A DNA stretch of 47,073 nucleotides from the NCBI GenBank assembly GCA_024695225.1, contig JAILIO010000030.1, forward strand, positions 1-47,073. The letters run 5' to 3'. The notes under the pieces are model-generated. The model ran no database searches. It was given only the letters and a program-made list of their open reading frames with translations, and had not been told where the DNA came from. Origin of the DNA: Lachnospiraceae bacterium (GTDB lineage Bacteria; Bacillota; Clostridia; Lachnospirales; Lachnospiraceae). The position numbers and the translations under genes were made by a program. Shown piece by piece: positions 14,707-23,985 of the stretch. Position 1 is the first letter of the stretch. Each line of letters opens with the position of its first letter.

Positions 14707-16485
14707 TCACATCCTTTCGGGGATGCTGAATCCCAAAAGCTCTGCGCAGGTTTCCAAAAGCCTGCCTGTAAGTCCTATCAAAGCTATCATATCCTTCTGA
14801 TGATCCTTGTCATCTATGCCCAGTATCCTGTTTCCGTGATAAAAAGAATTCATTGCATCGGAAAGATCGTGGGCGTATCCGCATATCCTGTGGGGAGCGC
14901 ATTCGTTAAACGCAGATCTCACCGCCTCGTGGAACCCTGCGATCTCCTTCATAAGGCTCTTCTCCGCAGGGGTGGGTTCACCCTTAAATATGCAGGGACA
15001 TTTATCCCCTGTCTCCTCCTCATATTTTCTCATGATGGACCTGATCCTGACTGCGGTATACAGGATATAAGGGCCTGTATCCCCTTCGAAGGACGTGAAT
15101 TTATCCGTGTCAAAAATATAGTCTTTTGAAGCCTGATTCGACAGATCCCCATACTTTATGGCGGCGAGGGCCACTGTCTTTGATGTCTCCCTCTCTTCCT
15201 CCGGGGATATGTCCCTTCCCTTTTCACGGTTGCTTTCGCTGATCTTTCTGAGCATCTCGTCATCGATCTCCTTTATCAGCGATTCGAGCCTGGGCACACC
15301 GCCTTCTCTGGTCTTGTAAGGTCCGCCGTCCTTGCCGTTCACGGTGCCGAATCCGATATGGACCAGTTCGGTGGTATCCGGCGTGATCCCGGTCTTCACT
15401 GCGCATCTGAATATCTGCTCAAAATACATGTTCTGCCGCTTGTCAGTGAGATAAATGATCCTGTCCGGCTTGTAATTCTCTTCCCTGTCCATGAGGGTTG
15501 CCAGATCCGTGGTATTGTAAAGAGACGCCCCATCGGACTTTAATATCATGCAGGGGGGAAGCTTCTTTTTGTCGGACTCCCTGGCCACATCCACCACCAA
15601 GGCCCCTTCGCTCATATAAGCCCAGCCCCCGTCTTTAAGATACTGCACCATTCCGGGGATCCTGTCCTGCACAGTGGACTCTCCGTTCCAAAGTTCGAAA
15701 TGAACATCCAGGGCATCGTATATCTTTTTCATATCCGTCACGGATACGTTCATTATATGATCCCAGAGAGCTCTGTACCCTCGCCTGCCCTCCTGAAGTT
15801 CCAGGGTAGCCTTCATGGCTTCCTCCCTGTACGCCTCGTCTTCCTTGGACTTTTTGCTGGCGCTGGGATATATCTCCTCCAGTTCGCCTATGGTGAAGGG
15901 CGCTTCCTTCGGGTATTCCCCTTTAAAAGACTCGTCAAAGTACGGAAGCTCCGGCTTTCTCAGGGAGACCTCGTGTATTATGAGCCCCATCTGAAGGCCC
16001 CAGTCCCCCATATGTATATCCCCTATGGTATTGCAGCCCATAAAACGGCATATCCTCTTTACGGACTCCCCGATGACCGCGCTTCTCAGATGTCCCACAT
16101 GCAGGGGTTTGGCAACATTGGGTCCGCCGTAATCCACTATGACCGTGCTGTCGCTCTGTTTATCCACGCCGAAGCTGTCATCCCCGGCCATCTCATTTAT
16201 ATGGTCGCAGATCCATCTTCCCGAGGCATCCAGATTGATGAATCCCGGTTTCACCGCCTCCACTCTGGAAAAAGCGGGACTTTCGGAGAGGATCCCGGCG
16301 ACCTCCTCTGCGATCACAAGAGGCGCCTTCTTATACTTTCCCGCAAGAGGCATGGCCGCATTGCATTGATACTCGCAGAGATCCGGTCTCGCGGAAATAT
16401 TGACCCTTATGTCCTGCCCCTCGTAACCTGCTTTGTCAAAGGCTTTCTTTGCCTCTTCACTCAACAATTCTATCAGACTTTTCAT
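14707..16485 (-). CDS. argS: Arginine--tRNA ligase
   Basis: A 592-residue class I synthetase. The N-terminal Add-1 domain (residues 1-100) is followed by the HIGH motif in NVAKPLHVGHLRSAVIGES. A KFTSFEGDTGPYILYTAVR segment leads into the C-terminal DALR anticodon-binding domain, which ends ELLGFSIPERM. As in most ArgRS, a canonical KMSKS lysine loop is not obvious. GAGGGAGAG precedes the ATG. The first 29 nt overlap the end of queH. No T-box leader is seen. Confidence 0.97.
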   Translation of the reverse strand: MKSLIELLSEEAKKAFDKAGYEGQDIRVNISARPDLCEYQCNAAMPLAGKYKKAPLVIAEEVAGILSESPAFSRVEAVKPGFINLDASGRWICDHINEMAGDDSFGVDKQSDSTVIVDYGGPNVAKPLHVGHLRSAVIGESVKRICRFMGCNTIGDIHMGDWGLQMGLIIHEVSLRKPELPYFDESFKGEYPKEAPFTIGELEEIYPSASKKSKEDEAYREEAMKATLELQEGRRGYRALWDHIMNVSVTDMKKIYDALDVHFELWNGESTVQDRIPGMVQYLKDGGWAYMSEGALVVDVARESDKKKLPPCMILKSDGASLYNTTDLATLMDREENYKPDRIIYLTDKRQNMYFEQIFRCAVKTGITPDTTELVHIGFGTVNGKDGGPYKTREGGVPRLESLIKEIDDEMLRKISESNREKGRDISPEEERETSKTVALAAIKYGDLSNQASKDYIFDTDKFTSFEGDTGPYILYTAVRIRSIMRKYEEETGDKCPCIFKGEPTPAEKSLMKEIAGFHEAVRSAFNECAPHRICGYAHDLSDAMNSFYHGNRILGIDDKDHQKDMIALIGLTGRLLETCAELLGFSIPERM

Positions 16486-17107
16486 TTCTCTCCCTCTTTG
16501 AAAACTCGCAGCCGCAGAAATCCTGCCTGTAGAGTCCGTATTTTTCCGACAGTCTCACAGACTTCAGAAATCCATCCCTCTTTTTAAAATCCGAGGGCAG
16601 CCAGTGCACATTGTACTTTTCGGACAATTCAGTCCCTATGCGGTTTATCAGGTTCGCATCCTTAAGAGGACTGAGGGTCAGCGTGGTAGTGACGCAGTCA
16701 TAGCCTTTAGACGCAGCCTCCATAAAGGTCTTTTCCAGTCTCATCCTGAAACACGCTTCACACCTTCTGCCTCTCTCAGGTTCATTTTCCAGGCCTTTCA
16801 CAGCAAGGAGCCATTCCCCGTGATCATACCCCGGGTCGGTAAGGGACAGCTCCTCTGCCCCTTCTTCTCCATTCTCCTTCAGTATCTCCAGAAATCTTTC
16901 CTCTTCCCTGTATCTTCTTTCATACTCTTCAAGGCTTGAGATATTTGGATTGAAGAAATAAATGCTCACATGAAAATGAGGACATATTGCGCTGAGACAC
17001 CCCGAAGAGCAGGGGGCGCAGCAGGCGTGTAAAAGGAGTTTTCTCCTGATCCCCTGCCTTCTGTCTTCCTCTATCTCCTTTTCCATTTCCTTCATGTGAT
17101 CAGCCAT
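16457..17107 (-). CDS. queH: Epoxyqueuosine reductase QueH
   Basis: A 216-residue protein of the former DUF208 family, shown to replace QueG in reducing epoxyqueuosine to queuosine in tRNA. The conserved cysteine sets are present: LLHACCAPCSSGC near the N-terminus, RRCEACFRMRLE in the middle and FCGCEFSKRE at the end, expected to hold an iron-sulfur cluster and a second metal. The first 20 residues are charged and the start has no clear ribosome binding site; a later Met at residue 8 is possible. It overlaps argS by 29 nt. Confidence 0.92.
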   Translation of the reverse strand: MADHMKEMEKEIEEDRRQGIRRKLLLHACCAPCSSGCLSAICPHFHVSIYFFNPNISSLEEYERRYREEERFLEILKENGEEGAEELSLTDPGYDHGEWLLAVKGLENEPERGRRCEACFRMRLEKTFMEAASKGYDCVTTTLTLSPLKDANLINRIGTELSEKYNVHWLPSDFKKRDGFLKSVRLSEKYGLYRQDFCGCEFSKRERNEKSDRIVE

Positions 17108-17314
17108 AGATTAAAGGATATTACATAAAAGAAAGTATTTCAAGGAACATTTCTCTCATCTTTCTCCCCTGTGGATGCACTTTCTCCCCGAAGGATGTTA
17201 TAATTATCTTCGCAAATGAAAGCAAGACGGTTTGGAAAGCCCGGAGCAGTCTGAAACGCTGTGCCCCGGATGCTTTATCACATATAAACCGGGCATCAAA
17301 AGCGGAGGTGCAGA

Positions 17315-18382
17315 TTGGGAGAACTGAAGACAGATGAACTCACGGCAATGATAAAGTCCGGTGATCTGAAAGGCTCTTTCCTGCTCTACGGGGAGGAACA
17401 GTTCCTTGTGAGCAGATACGGAAGAAATATCCGGAAGACCGTTGCATCGTCAAACGAGGTCATGAACGCCACCAGACTGTTTGGCAGTTTTCAGGATAAC
17501 GGAAAAGCTGTCACAGACATCGTGGAAACCGCCCGGACCATGCCCTTTTTTGCGGACAGGAGAGTTGTGGAAGTCAGCAACTCCGGTTTTTTTAATGTCA
17601 GGGGAGGAAAAAAGAAAGATTCAAAGGATGACGGATCTGAAGGGGATAACGCCCCTGCAGCCACCGGTGTCACAGGCCCCCTGAACACCCTTGTATCCGG
17701 TCTCCCGGAAACCTGTGTGCTCCTGTTTGAAGAGACAGAGATCGACAAGCGCTCTTCCCTCTACAAGCAGATATTAAAGTCGGGACATGTGATCGAATTT
17801 CCACGGCTGAAAGGAAAAGCGCTTTTTGACAAAGCTGCGGTAGAAGCAAAGAGGATCGGCCTGAATATAGAAGCTTCGGCTCTCAGAGAACTGATCTCCT
17901 ACACAGGGAACGACCTTTGGACCATAGTCAGGGAGTTTGAAAAACTTAAAGGCTACTGTGCAGATTCCGGCAGCGCAACAGTTTCGGATGTGAGAGATAT
18001 CTGCACCAGGAAACCCGAAGACAAGGTATTTGACATGATAGAATATATGTCATCAGGCAGGAAAATGGAAGCCATGACCATTTACCGTGACCTGGCGGCT
18101 CTTGGACAGAATGGCTATTCCCTGCTGTCTCTCATAGCTCGTGATTACAACCTGCTGCTGTCCGCCAGGGATGCCATAGACAGGAACCTGAACAAGGTGG
18201 AAACAGAAAGGCATGTAAACTGTATGAAATTTCTGGTGGGAAAATACGTGAGCAGAGCACGACACGGCACCAGAGCTGAGTTCATACAGGGGCTGGAGAG
18301 ATGTGTGCAGATGCAACAGGATATAAATACCGGCCGCATGATAGAAGATATCGGTGTTGAGATACTGATAATGGAAGCCTGA
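17315..18382 (+). CDS. holA: DNA polymerase III delta subunit
   Basis: A 355-residue clamp-loader subunit. N-terminal ELKTDELTAMIKSGDLKGSFLLYGEEQFL is the typical HolA opening, followed by a degenerate AAA+ module (CVLLFEETEIDKRSSLYKQI) and a C-terminal helical collar domain (KPEDKVFDMIEYMSSGRK). It opens the beta clamp as part of the tau-delta-delta' complex. The start is TTG, supported by GGAGGTG 5 nt upstream; there is no better ATG. A lysine-rich insertion (GGKKKDSKDDGSEGDN, residues about 95-120) is not typical and looks disordered. It stands alone on the plus strand. Confidence 0.88.
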   Translation: MGELKTDELTAMIKSGDLKGSFLLYGEEQFLVSRYGRNIRKTVASSNEVMNATRLFGSFQDNGKAVTDIVETARTMPFFADRRVVEVSNSGFFNVRGGKKKDSKDDGSEGDNAPAATGVTGPLNTLVSGLPETCVLLFEETEIDKRSSLYKQILKSGHVIEFPRLKGKALFDKAAVEAKRIGLNIEASALRELISYTGNDLWTIVREFEKLKGYCADSGSATVSDVRDICTRKPEDKVFDMIEYMSSGRKMEAMTIYRDLAALGQNGYSLLSLIARDYNLLLSARDAIDRNLNKVETERHVNCMKFLVGKYVSRARHGTRAEFIQGLERCVQMQQDINTGRMIEDIGVEILIMEA

Positions 18383-18458
18383 CTCTCACTTCCCGGGATC
18401 CACACCAGAAGATCAGATCTTCTCCCTGCCTGTTTCCATCCGGAAAACCCGCTTTCAT

Positions 18459-18645
18459 CCTGCAGGCTTTGTGTCCGAAGATCCGGTTTTCACCCTGCAG
18501 GCTTTGTGTCCGAAGATCCCCGCTTTCACCCTGCAGGCTTTGTGTCCGAAGATCCCCGCTTTCGCCCTGCAGGCTTTGTATCCGAAGATACCCGCTTTCG
18601 CCCTGCAGGCTTTGTATCCGAAGATCCTTGTTTTCACCCTGCAGG
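18459..18645. repeat. 36-bp minisatellite between holA and the GerMN gene
   Basis: The core CCTGCAGG starts at 18459, 18494, 18530, 18566, 18602 and 18638, giving five units of 35-36 bp that contain CTTTGTGTCCGAAGATCC. Because the period is a multiple of three the array is open in several frames on both strands, so the ORFs drawn through it are weak evidence of coding. Confidence 0.9.
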
Positions 18646-18667
18646 TCTGTAGCGATCGGCCTGCAGT

Positions 18668-19597
18668 TCATTCTGCCAGTTTTGTATTTCTCTCGTATAT
18701 CTCAGAGAGGGATGTGGTGTTCATATACAGCATGTCATTTTCCCCGTCAACCGCTATCTGCACCCTTCTCACACTGTTCAGTTCAGTCAGGGAATTCACA
18801 ATGGAATATATGGCCACTTCGGTGGATACATTGTAGGGCTGGGTCAGGAAACTGGAACTGAAATTGACATAGCATGTGCCGTCCCGCACTATGACTCCCA
18901 GTATGGTGGTCTGTGGATTTATCACAGGGTACAGCCCTTTGGTTTCCGGTCCTGATATCAGCTGTTCCACCACCAGCTTTTCTATGGATATGTTGGTATT
19001 GTAAACGACTGTCCTCTCCGCCGCCAGCAGCTTATCCCCCGACTTGTCGGCAAAATACAGTTTCAGCACCGTTCTCTCATAATTGTTTATCTCTGTGCCG
19101 GAGTTGTCCACAAACATCTCCGCATTCATTGGTCCGTAGGCTTCACCGTCACTGTTTAAAAGCGCTTCTCCGTTCACTGTGAAAGTCACGGACGACACAC
19201 CGTCAGCCTGGGTCAGAGTCCTGACTATGGCAGCCCTGGTCAGCACCTCGGTTATGGTGTCCAAAAGCAGATATCTGCTGTCAAGATCAATGGTGACGCC
19301 GTCATAATTCAGGAAATAGGAGTTGATGGAAAAACTTCCGTTCAGCACCGGCAAAAGATCCACGTCATCCGGCTGCTGTTCCATCTCATCCAGCATTTCT
19401 TCCACAAGGTCGCTGCCGCCCCTGGCCGCAGGTTCATAATCCACATATGATATCTTCCTGTTCCCGGCGTTCATATAATAGATATGGATCATAAGGGTAT
19501 CGCCGTCACCTCCGGCAGGGACTGTACACCCTGAAAGAGCCACAGATACAGAAAGCAATATAACGATCAACAGATCTTTTAAACGTCTTGTACTCAT
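18668..19597 (-). CDS. GerMN-domain lipoprotein
   Basis: A 309-residue lipoprotein: signal peptide LIVILLSVSVALSGC with the lipobox cysteine near residue 24, then two GerMN domains (residues about 40-165 and 185-300). The second contains IEKLVVEQLISGP, TTILGVIVRDGTCYVNFS and STEVAIYSIVNSLTEL. GerM acts in spore peptidoglycan remodelling in Bacillus, and LpqB of actinobacteria carries the same domain and modulates the MtrB kinase. Its start overlaps the histidine kinase stop by 4 nt (ATGA), so the two are translationally coupled. The ORF-track start was trimmed because it would add 22 unlikely residues before the signal peptide. Confidence 0.85.
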   Translation of the reverse strand: MSTRRLKDLLIVILLSVSVALSGCTVPAGGDGDTLMIHIYYMNAGNRKISYVDYEPAARGGSDLVEEMLDEMEQQPDDVDLLPVLNGSFSINSYFLNYDGVTIDLDSRYLLLDTITEVLTRAAIVRTLTQADGVSSVTFTVNGEALLNSDGEAYGPMNAEMFVDNSGTEINNYERTVLKLYFADKSGDKLLAAERTVVYNTNISIEKLVVEQLISGPETKGLYPVINPQTTILGVIVRDGTCYVNFSSSFLTQPYNVSTEVAIYSIVNSLTELNSVRRVQIAVDGENDMLYMNTTSLSEIYERNTKLAE

Positions 19598-21117
19598 ATC
19601 TTCCTGTAAATAAGGGGGATGGTAACGGTAAAGGTAGTGCCCTCCCCGGGTTTGCTGGAACATTCTATGATGCCGTGATGCATGATGACCGCGCTCCTGG
19701 TCAAAGCCAGACCAAGCCCTGTCCCTCCTATCTCTCTGGAATGGGACTTGTCAACCCTGTAAAATCTCTCGTAAATATGGGCCAGGCTTTCCTCAGGTAT
19801 GCCTACCCCGCTGTCGCTGACACTCAGAAAAAAATTCTGATGATCCGCGTCCAGAACGACCCTCACCCAGCCGTGATCCTTGTTATACTTTATGGCATTT
19901 TCCACCAGATTTGTTATCATCTGGGTTATCTTGACCTCATCCACAGATGCGGAAACACTTCTGACACTTTCAAAGATCAGTTCCACATCCTTTTTGACAG
20001 CGATGGGTTTCAGACGCTTCAGAACAGTTTCCGTGAGTTTATTTATATCCGTTTCCCTGACTTCCAGTTCCGTACCTGCCTGTCTGTCGGCCCTGACCAG
20101 AGTGAGCAGGTCGTTTATGATCCTGTTCTCCCTTTCGATCTCACCGGCTATATCACCCATAAATTCCCTGTACATCTCCACAGGAGCATCCTCCTGGGCC
20201 AGAAGGGAATCGGCCAGCACCTTCATGGATGTTATGGGAGTCTTTAACTCATGGGAAACATTTGCCACAAACTCTTCCCTGGAATCGTCAAGCACCTTTT
20301 CCCTCTCCAGCACAGTGTTGAAGGAATCACATATCTGCTGGGTTTCAAGGGTGTTGTTTATATGGATCGGCTCATTGGAGTAACCTGCTCTCACATTCAG
20401 CATCTCCCCCGCAAGGCGGCGGAAGGGCTCAGTGGAAGCGCCTGACAGGAAGATCGCAAGGCTCAGCACTATGACGATGGTAAGGGCCTCCACGATTATT
20501 CCCTGGGTATTCAGTCTGTCCCTTGTGGCTACGATGGTATCGGTGGAAACGGAGGTGAGCATAACGCCGTTAACGGTGACGCCGGTCTGCTCACCGGATT
20601 CCGTCACAGTACTCCCGGTGGGCTGGCTCTTTATGGGAGTCACTATCTCGATATATCCGTTATTGGCATCGTATTGTGAAAAACCTGTCCCCTCGGTGAG
20701 TCCCCTTATGACCTCTTCCGATATCATGGTCTTCCCGGTGGAGATATCATAGGTATCCCTTAAGATCGTAAGCTCCGGATCAACTATTATGATCCTGCCG
20801 TCGTAAAGGGAACTGATCTGAGCCAGTTCAGCGTCTATGACCTCGCTGGCCCCTTCTTCCAGATAATTATATGTGATCAGATGGGCCGCAATTGTCTCCA
20901 TCTGGTTGGTGACGGTGGATTTTCTGACAGAAACTGCCTGTTCTATATAGTTGGATGTGAGAGCGTGCCTCATTATGACACATGGGATCAGTGCCACGAA
21001 AAAAATGACAAAGAACAGTCTGAGCCTCAGACTGCGGGTTCGGCGCAGAGCTTTTCTCCAGATAGTCCTGAGATTTTCAGGCAAAGTAATATCCAACCCC
21101 CCACTTTGTCCGGACAT
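19594..21117 (-). CDS. Membrane sensor histidine kinase (two TM, HAMP)
   Basis: A 507-residue kinase. A basic cytosolic N-terminus leads to TM1 (residues about 32-50), an extracellular sensor of about 165 residues, TM2 (about 215-236), HAMP, then the HisKA H-box FVANVSHELKTPITSMK, the N-box MITNLVENAIKYNKDHG, and the G-boxes SDSGVGIPEE and GGTGLGLALTRS. The EFVANVSHELKTPIT type belongs with WalK/PhoR-like kinases. The ATG at 21117 overlaps the response regulator by 41 nt; a TTG about 20 nt later behind GTGGGGGG is an alternative start. It shares an operon with its regulator and a GerMN lipoprotein. Confidence 0.93.
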   Translation of the reverse strand: MSGQSGGLDITLPENLRTIWRKALRRTRSLRLRLFFVIFFVALIPCVIMRHALTSNYIEQAVSVRKSTVTNQMETIAAHLITYNYLEEGASEVIDAELAQISSLYDGRIIIVDPELTILRDTYDISTGKTMISEEVIRGLTEGTGFSQYDANNGYIEIVTPIKSQPTGSTVTESGEQTGVTVNGVMLTSVSTDTIVATRDRLNTQGIIVEALTIVIVLSLAIFLSGASTEPFRRLAGEMLNVRAGYSNEPIHINNTLETQQICDSFNTVLEREKVLDDSREEFVANVSHELKTPITSMKVLADSLLAQEDAPVEMYREFMGDIAGEIERENRIINDLLTLVRADRQAGTELEVRETDINKLTETVLKRLKPIAVKKDVELIFESVRSVSASVDEVKITQMITNLVENAIKYNKDHGWVRVVLDADHQNFFLSVSDSGVGIPEESLAHIYERFYRVDKSHSREIGGTGLGLALTRSAVIMHHGIIECSSKPGEGTTFTVTIPLIYRKI

Positions 21118-21757
21118 ATCTGGGTTCCGAAGGAGATTCCTCTATCTTTTCCCTGAGCCTCCTGATATGGACATCCACTGTCCTCTCGTCACCGGGGTAA
21201 TCTTTGCCCCACACCGTGTGAAGAAGATCCACCCTGCTGTAGACCTTGCCGGGATTTGACACCAGAAGTTCCAGTACATCAAATTCTTTCGCCGTCAGAC
21301 TGATCTCCTTGCCCTTGACAAAGATCCTGCGGCTCTCCGGGTCTATCTTCAGATCTCCGGCTGTTATGGAGCCGTTTGTCCTGTGATCCGTTGAATCTGA
21401 AGTTCGTCTTAAGATCGCTTTTATCCTGGCTTTCACTTCCAGAACGTTAAAGGGCTTTGTTATGTAATCATCCGCCCCGTTGTCAAGTCCCAGGATCTTG
21501 TCCATGTCATCGCCTTTGGCGGTGAGCATTATGATGGGCATCCTGGACTCCTCCCTTATCCGCTGGCACACGGCAAACCCGTCCAGTTTCGGCAGCATAA
21601 CATCCAAAAGCATAAGATCGTAGTCTCCGGATGAGAACTTCTCTAAGGCTTCCTCCCCGTCAAAGGCTGTATCCACCTGCATACCATCCTGCTCAAGGCT
21701 GTACTTGAGGCCCTTCACTATCAGTTTTTCATCATCCACCACCAGTATCCTGCTCAT
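21077..21757 (-). CDS. OmpR/PhoB-family response regulator
   Basis: A 226-residue protein: receiver domain (residues 1-118) with the acidic pocket VVDDE, phosphoacceptor Asp52 in LMLLDVMLPKLDGF, MLTAK and KPFN, then a winged-helix DNA-binding domain (residues about 130-226) with LTAKEFDVLELLVSNPGKVY and DVHIRRLREKIE. The sequence is of the WalR/PhoP type. AAGGGG precedes the ATG. It is the partner of the downstream overlapping kinase; targets are unknown. It starts 9 nt after the comEA-like stop. Confidence 0.95.
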   Translation of the reverse strand: MSRILVVDDEKLIVKGLKYSLEQDGMQVDTAFDGEEALEKFSSGDYDLMLLDVMLPKLDGFAVCQRIREESRMPIIMLTAKGDDMDKILGLDNGADDYITKPFNVLEVKARIKAILRRTSDSTDHRTNGSITAGDLKIDPESRRIFVKGKEISLTAKEFDVLELLVSNPGKVYSRVDLLHTVWGKDYPGDERTVDVHIRRLREKIEESPSEPRYVRTKWGVGYYFA

Positions 21758-21766
21758 ATAAACCCC

Positions 21767-22444
21767 TTATACCGTTATCCTGTCCTTTATTTTCTCATAT
21801 GTTGATGTTCCGATGCCGCTTACGTTCATTATCTCTGAGGTATCTGTAAAGGGTCCGTGTTCTTCCCTGTATCTGACCACGGCTTCAGCCTTTGAAGGAC
21901 CGATACCGCTTATAGACTGCAGTTCCTCAGCCCCTGCGGTGTTCAGGTTTACCGGTGCCTGCCCGTTGTCCGGGGTCACGATGCCGATCCCTGCGGATTC
22001 CGATCCGAATGCTCCGGCGATATCCCCGGAGGAAGATGACATACTCTGCTTAAGCATCTCACTGCTCTCTTCCTCTGTGGGTATATCCAGTTTCACCCCA
22101 TCAGCCAGCACAGCAGCCAGGTTTATATAATCCCTGTCCGCATCCCGGGCGAAGCCCCCTGCCGCCTCAACAGCGGCCGACACACGGCTGCCCGCCGGCA
22201 ATTCATAAAGCCCGGGTCTCGAAACAGCGCCGCACACATGGACAAACACACTGCCCGGCTCTGCAGTTTCTTCTTTTTCATCCGTCTCCTCCGTGGATAC
22301 TTCAGTACAAGTCTCGTCCAATATGACGGTCCCCGAAGACGCCTCAGATACCAGTTCAGCCTTTGATGTGCAGCCCGAAAGTCCGAAACCTTCAAAAGCC
22401 ATACATAAACAGATAATATAAACACCCGCATTCCGAAATCTCAT
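21767..22444 (-). CDS. ComEA-like SLBB/helix-hairpin-helix lipoprotein
   Basis: A 225-residue protein. The signal sequence ends in FGLSGC, a lipobox. An SLBB domain follows (residues about 68-125, VFVHVCGAVSRPGLYELPAG), a Ser-rich linker, and a C-terminal pair of helix-hairpin-helix motifs (VNLNTAGAEELQSISGIGPS and ISGIGTSTY-like repeat). This is the domain order of the DNA receptor ComEA. A lipid anchor in place of a transmembrane helix is unusual, and comEC is not adjacent. GGAGAAGG before ATG at 22444 was preferred to the upstream GTG. It lies at the head of the two-component operon. Confidence 0.82.
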   Translation of the reverse strand: MRFRNAGVYIICLCMAFEGFGLSGCTSKAELVSEASSGTVILDETCTEVSTEETDEKEETAEPGSVFVHVCGAVSRPGLYELPAGSRVSAAVEAAGGFARDADRDYINLAAVLADGVKLDIPTEEESSEMLKQSMSSSSGDIAGAFGSESAGIGIVTPDNGQAPVNLNTAGAEELQSISGIGPSKAEAVVRYREEHGPFTDTSEIMNVSGIGTSTYEKIKDRITV

Positions 22445-22518
22445 TTCCTTCTCCGATCTCCGGACCACGGGAACCCCACTTGAAATACTATTTTAACCCA
22501 GGAAATGCTTTAAGGCAA

Positions 22519-23985
22519 CTAGTCACTTTCTCCTATGCCGATAGTCTCCTCTTCCACCTCAAGCCTTTCGGGTTCCTCAAAGGATGCTCCGGTCTGCCTG
22601 TTCATGTCGGTGGACAATTCCATGAGAACGCTGTTTGGATCCTCACCGTCCCAGATCCTCATCATGGCAGCCTCCATCCTGAGCCTGAAATTCCCTGTCT
22701 GGGCGATCTTTGTAACAGGGACAGAGGCCACATAGCTTGTCCTGAAACCATCCATTGCGGAATCGGAAAAGGTGGCAGATATGGAGGCCGATGCCTTGCC
22801 GCTGTCGCGGTACATATCATCCGCAGAAAGACCGGTGAGATATTCTATAACATTTTTCGCATTTTCGGTTTTTTCGCTGTAGCCGTTTATCACCAGAGCA
22901 TTGGTGACTGACAGGGGTCTGGCCTTTATTTCCGCGGTAATGTCAGGAAGGGCGGAGGACCCGAAATCATACTCACAGGTACCGGCCTTCTTTGCATCGG
23001 TTATGGCTTTCACCGCATCAGTAGTGCAGACTGTGAACAGGATCTTTCCGGAAATAAAATCCTCCAGGATCTGATCGTAACTCACGTCCCTGGAATCAAA
23101 GGAGAAGAACTGATTCAGCCTCTGAAATCTGTTGAGGGAACGGATGGCGTTTTCATTGTATATGTCCATGACCGAAGGGTCATCTCCGGTCTCACCGCCT
23201 ACGTTGAGGGATGCCCCTGCGAAAAAATAGGTGTAGAAAATATCATTTACATCCCACTTAAAAACTGCATCCAGAGAATCCGGAGCGTTATAGATATTTG
23301 AAAAATAAAGCAGTTCTTCTATGGATGAGGGAAGATTTTGCCTGAGATATGTCTCTGCCTCACCTTCAGAAACCTCTGTAGCTTCGTTCAGTTCCTCGGC
23401 AGTTCCCGACTCCTCCTCAGTTTCCGAAGTGCTCTCCATAAGTATCCGGTCCTCGGCCCAGTCCATGAGAAATGTCCGGTTGTACATAAAGGCTGCAGTC
23501 TCATAATACCAGGGATATCCCAGTATCCTGTCCCTGTAGGTCACTGCATTCACAGCGCTTGAGGGGTATCTGGCCATGAAACTGTCGGTCTCTTCAACAG
23601 GTATCTCCCATGCAAGTCCCGAAAGATAAGCTTTTTCAAAGGAATCATTGCTGAGCACAAAGACATCCGGAAAATCCTTGCCTTCCACAGAGGCATCGTA
23701 GACAGCCTTTACAAAATCGCTCTCCTCAGACAGCACCGGCACTATCCTCTCCTGTCTGCCGCTTTCAGAATTGTACTTTACGGCCGCGCTCTCCAGGAGA
23801 TTTGTAAGGTCACTGTCCGTATACCAGAGCTTTACATTCTCCTTGAGGACTATGTGGGATGCTTTGTTGTCGCTTACCGTATCTGCGTGTGAAGGCATCA
23901 ACCCCTTTGCCCCTGCAAATGTCAGCGCCCCTATGCACAAAGCCGCGATCAGGACCCATATTAAAAGGCCTGAGGATCTCTTCAC
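22519..23985 (-). CDS. Extracellular solute-binding protein (orphan)
   Basis: A 488-residue protein of the ABC sugar-binding (family 1) type: N-terminal membrane segment (LLIWVLIAALCIGALTFAGA), then VKLWYTDSDLTNLLESAAVKYN, DFPDVFVLSNDSFEKAYLSG, ILGYPWYYETAAFMYNRTF and a C-terminal lobe. No lipobox is present, so the first helix may remain as the anchor. A Glu/Ser/Thr-rich insertion lies near residue 185. No permease or ATPase gene is nearby. Its start overlaps the argD stop by 4 nt (ATGA), so it is coupled to arginine biosynthesis. The ligand is unknown. Confidence 0.75.
   Translation of the reverse strand: MKRSSGLLIWVLIAALCIGALTFAGAKGLMPSHADTVSDNKASHIVLKENVKLWYTDSDLTNLLESAAVKYNSESGRQERIVPVLSEESDFVKAVYDASVEGKDFPDVFVLSNDSFEKAYLSGLAWEIPVEETDSFMARYPSSAVNAVTYRDRILGYPWYYETAAFMYNRTFLMDWAEDRILMESTSETEEESGTAEELNEATEVSEGEAETYLRQNLPSSIEELLYFSNIYNAPDSLDAVFKWDVNDIFYTYFFAGASLNVGGETGDDPSVMDIYNENAIRSLNRFQRLNQFFSFDSRDVSYDQILEDFISGKILFTVCTTDAVKAITDAKKAGTCEYDFGSSALPDITAEIKARPLSVTNALVINGYSEKTENAKNVIEYLTGLSADDMYRDSGKASASISATFSDSAMDGFRTSYVASVPVTKIAQTGNFRLRMEAAMMRIWDGEDPNSVLMELSTDMNRQTGASFEEPERLEVEEETIGIGESD

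Noticed and set aside
15700-16587. 295-codon plus-strand ORF
   Set aside because: Antisense to argS/queH, Cys/His/Leu/Tyr-biased as expected of a shadow frame.
18469-18861. Plus-strand repeat ORFs (CRLCVRRSPLSP units)
   Set aside because: Openness is explained by the 36-bp period, there is no ribosome binding site, and the frames run antisense into the GerMN gene.
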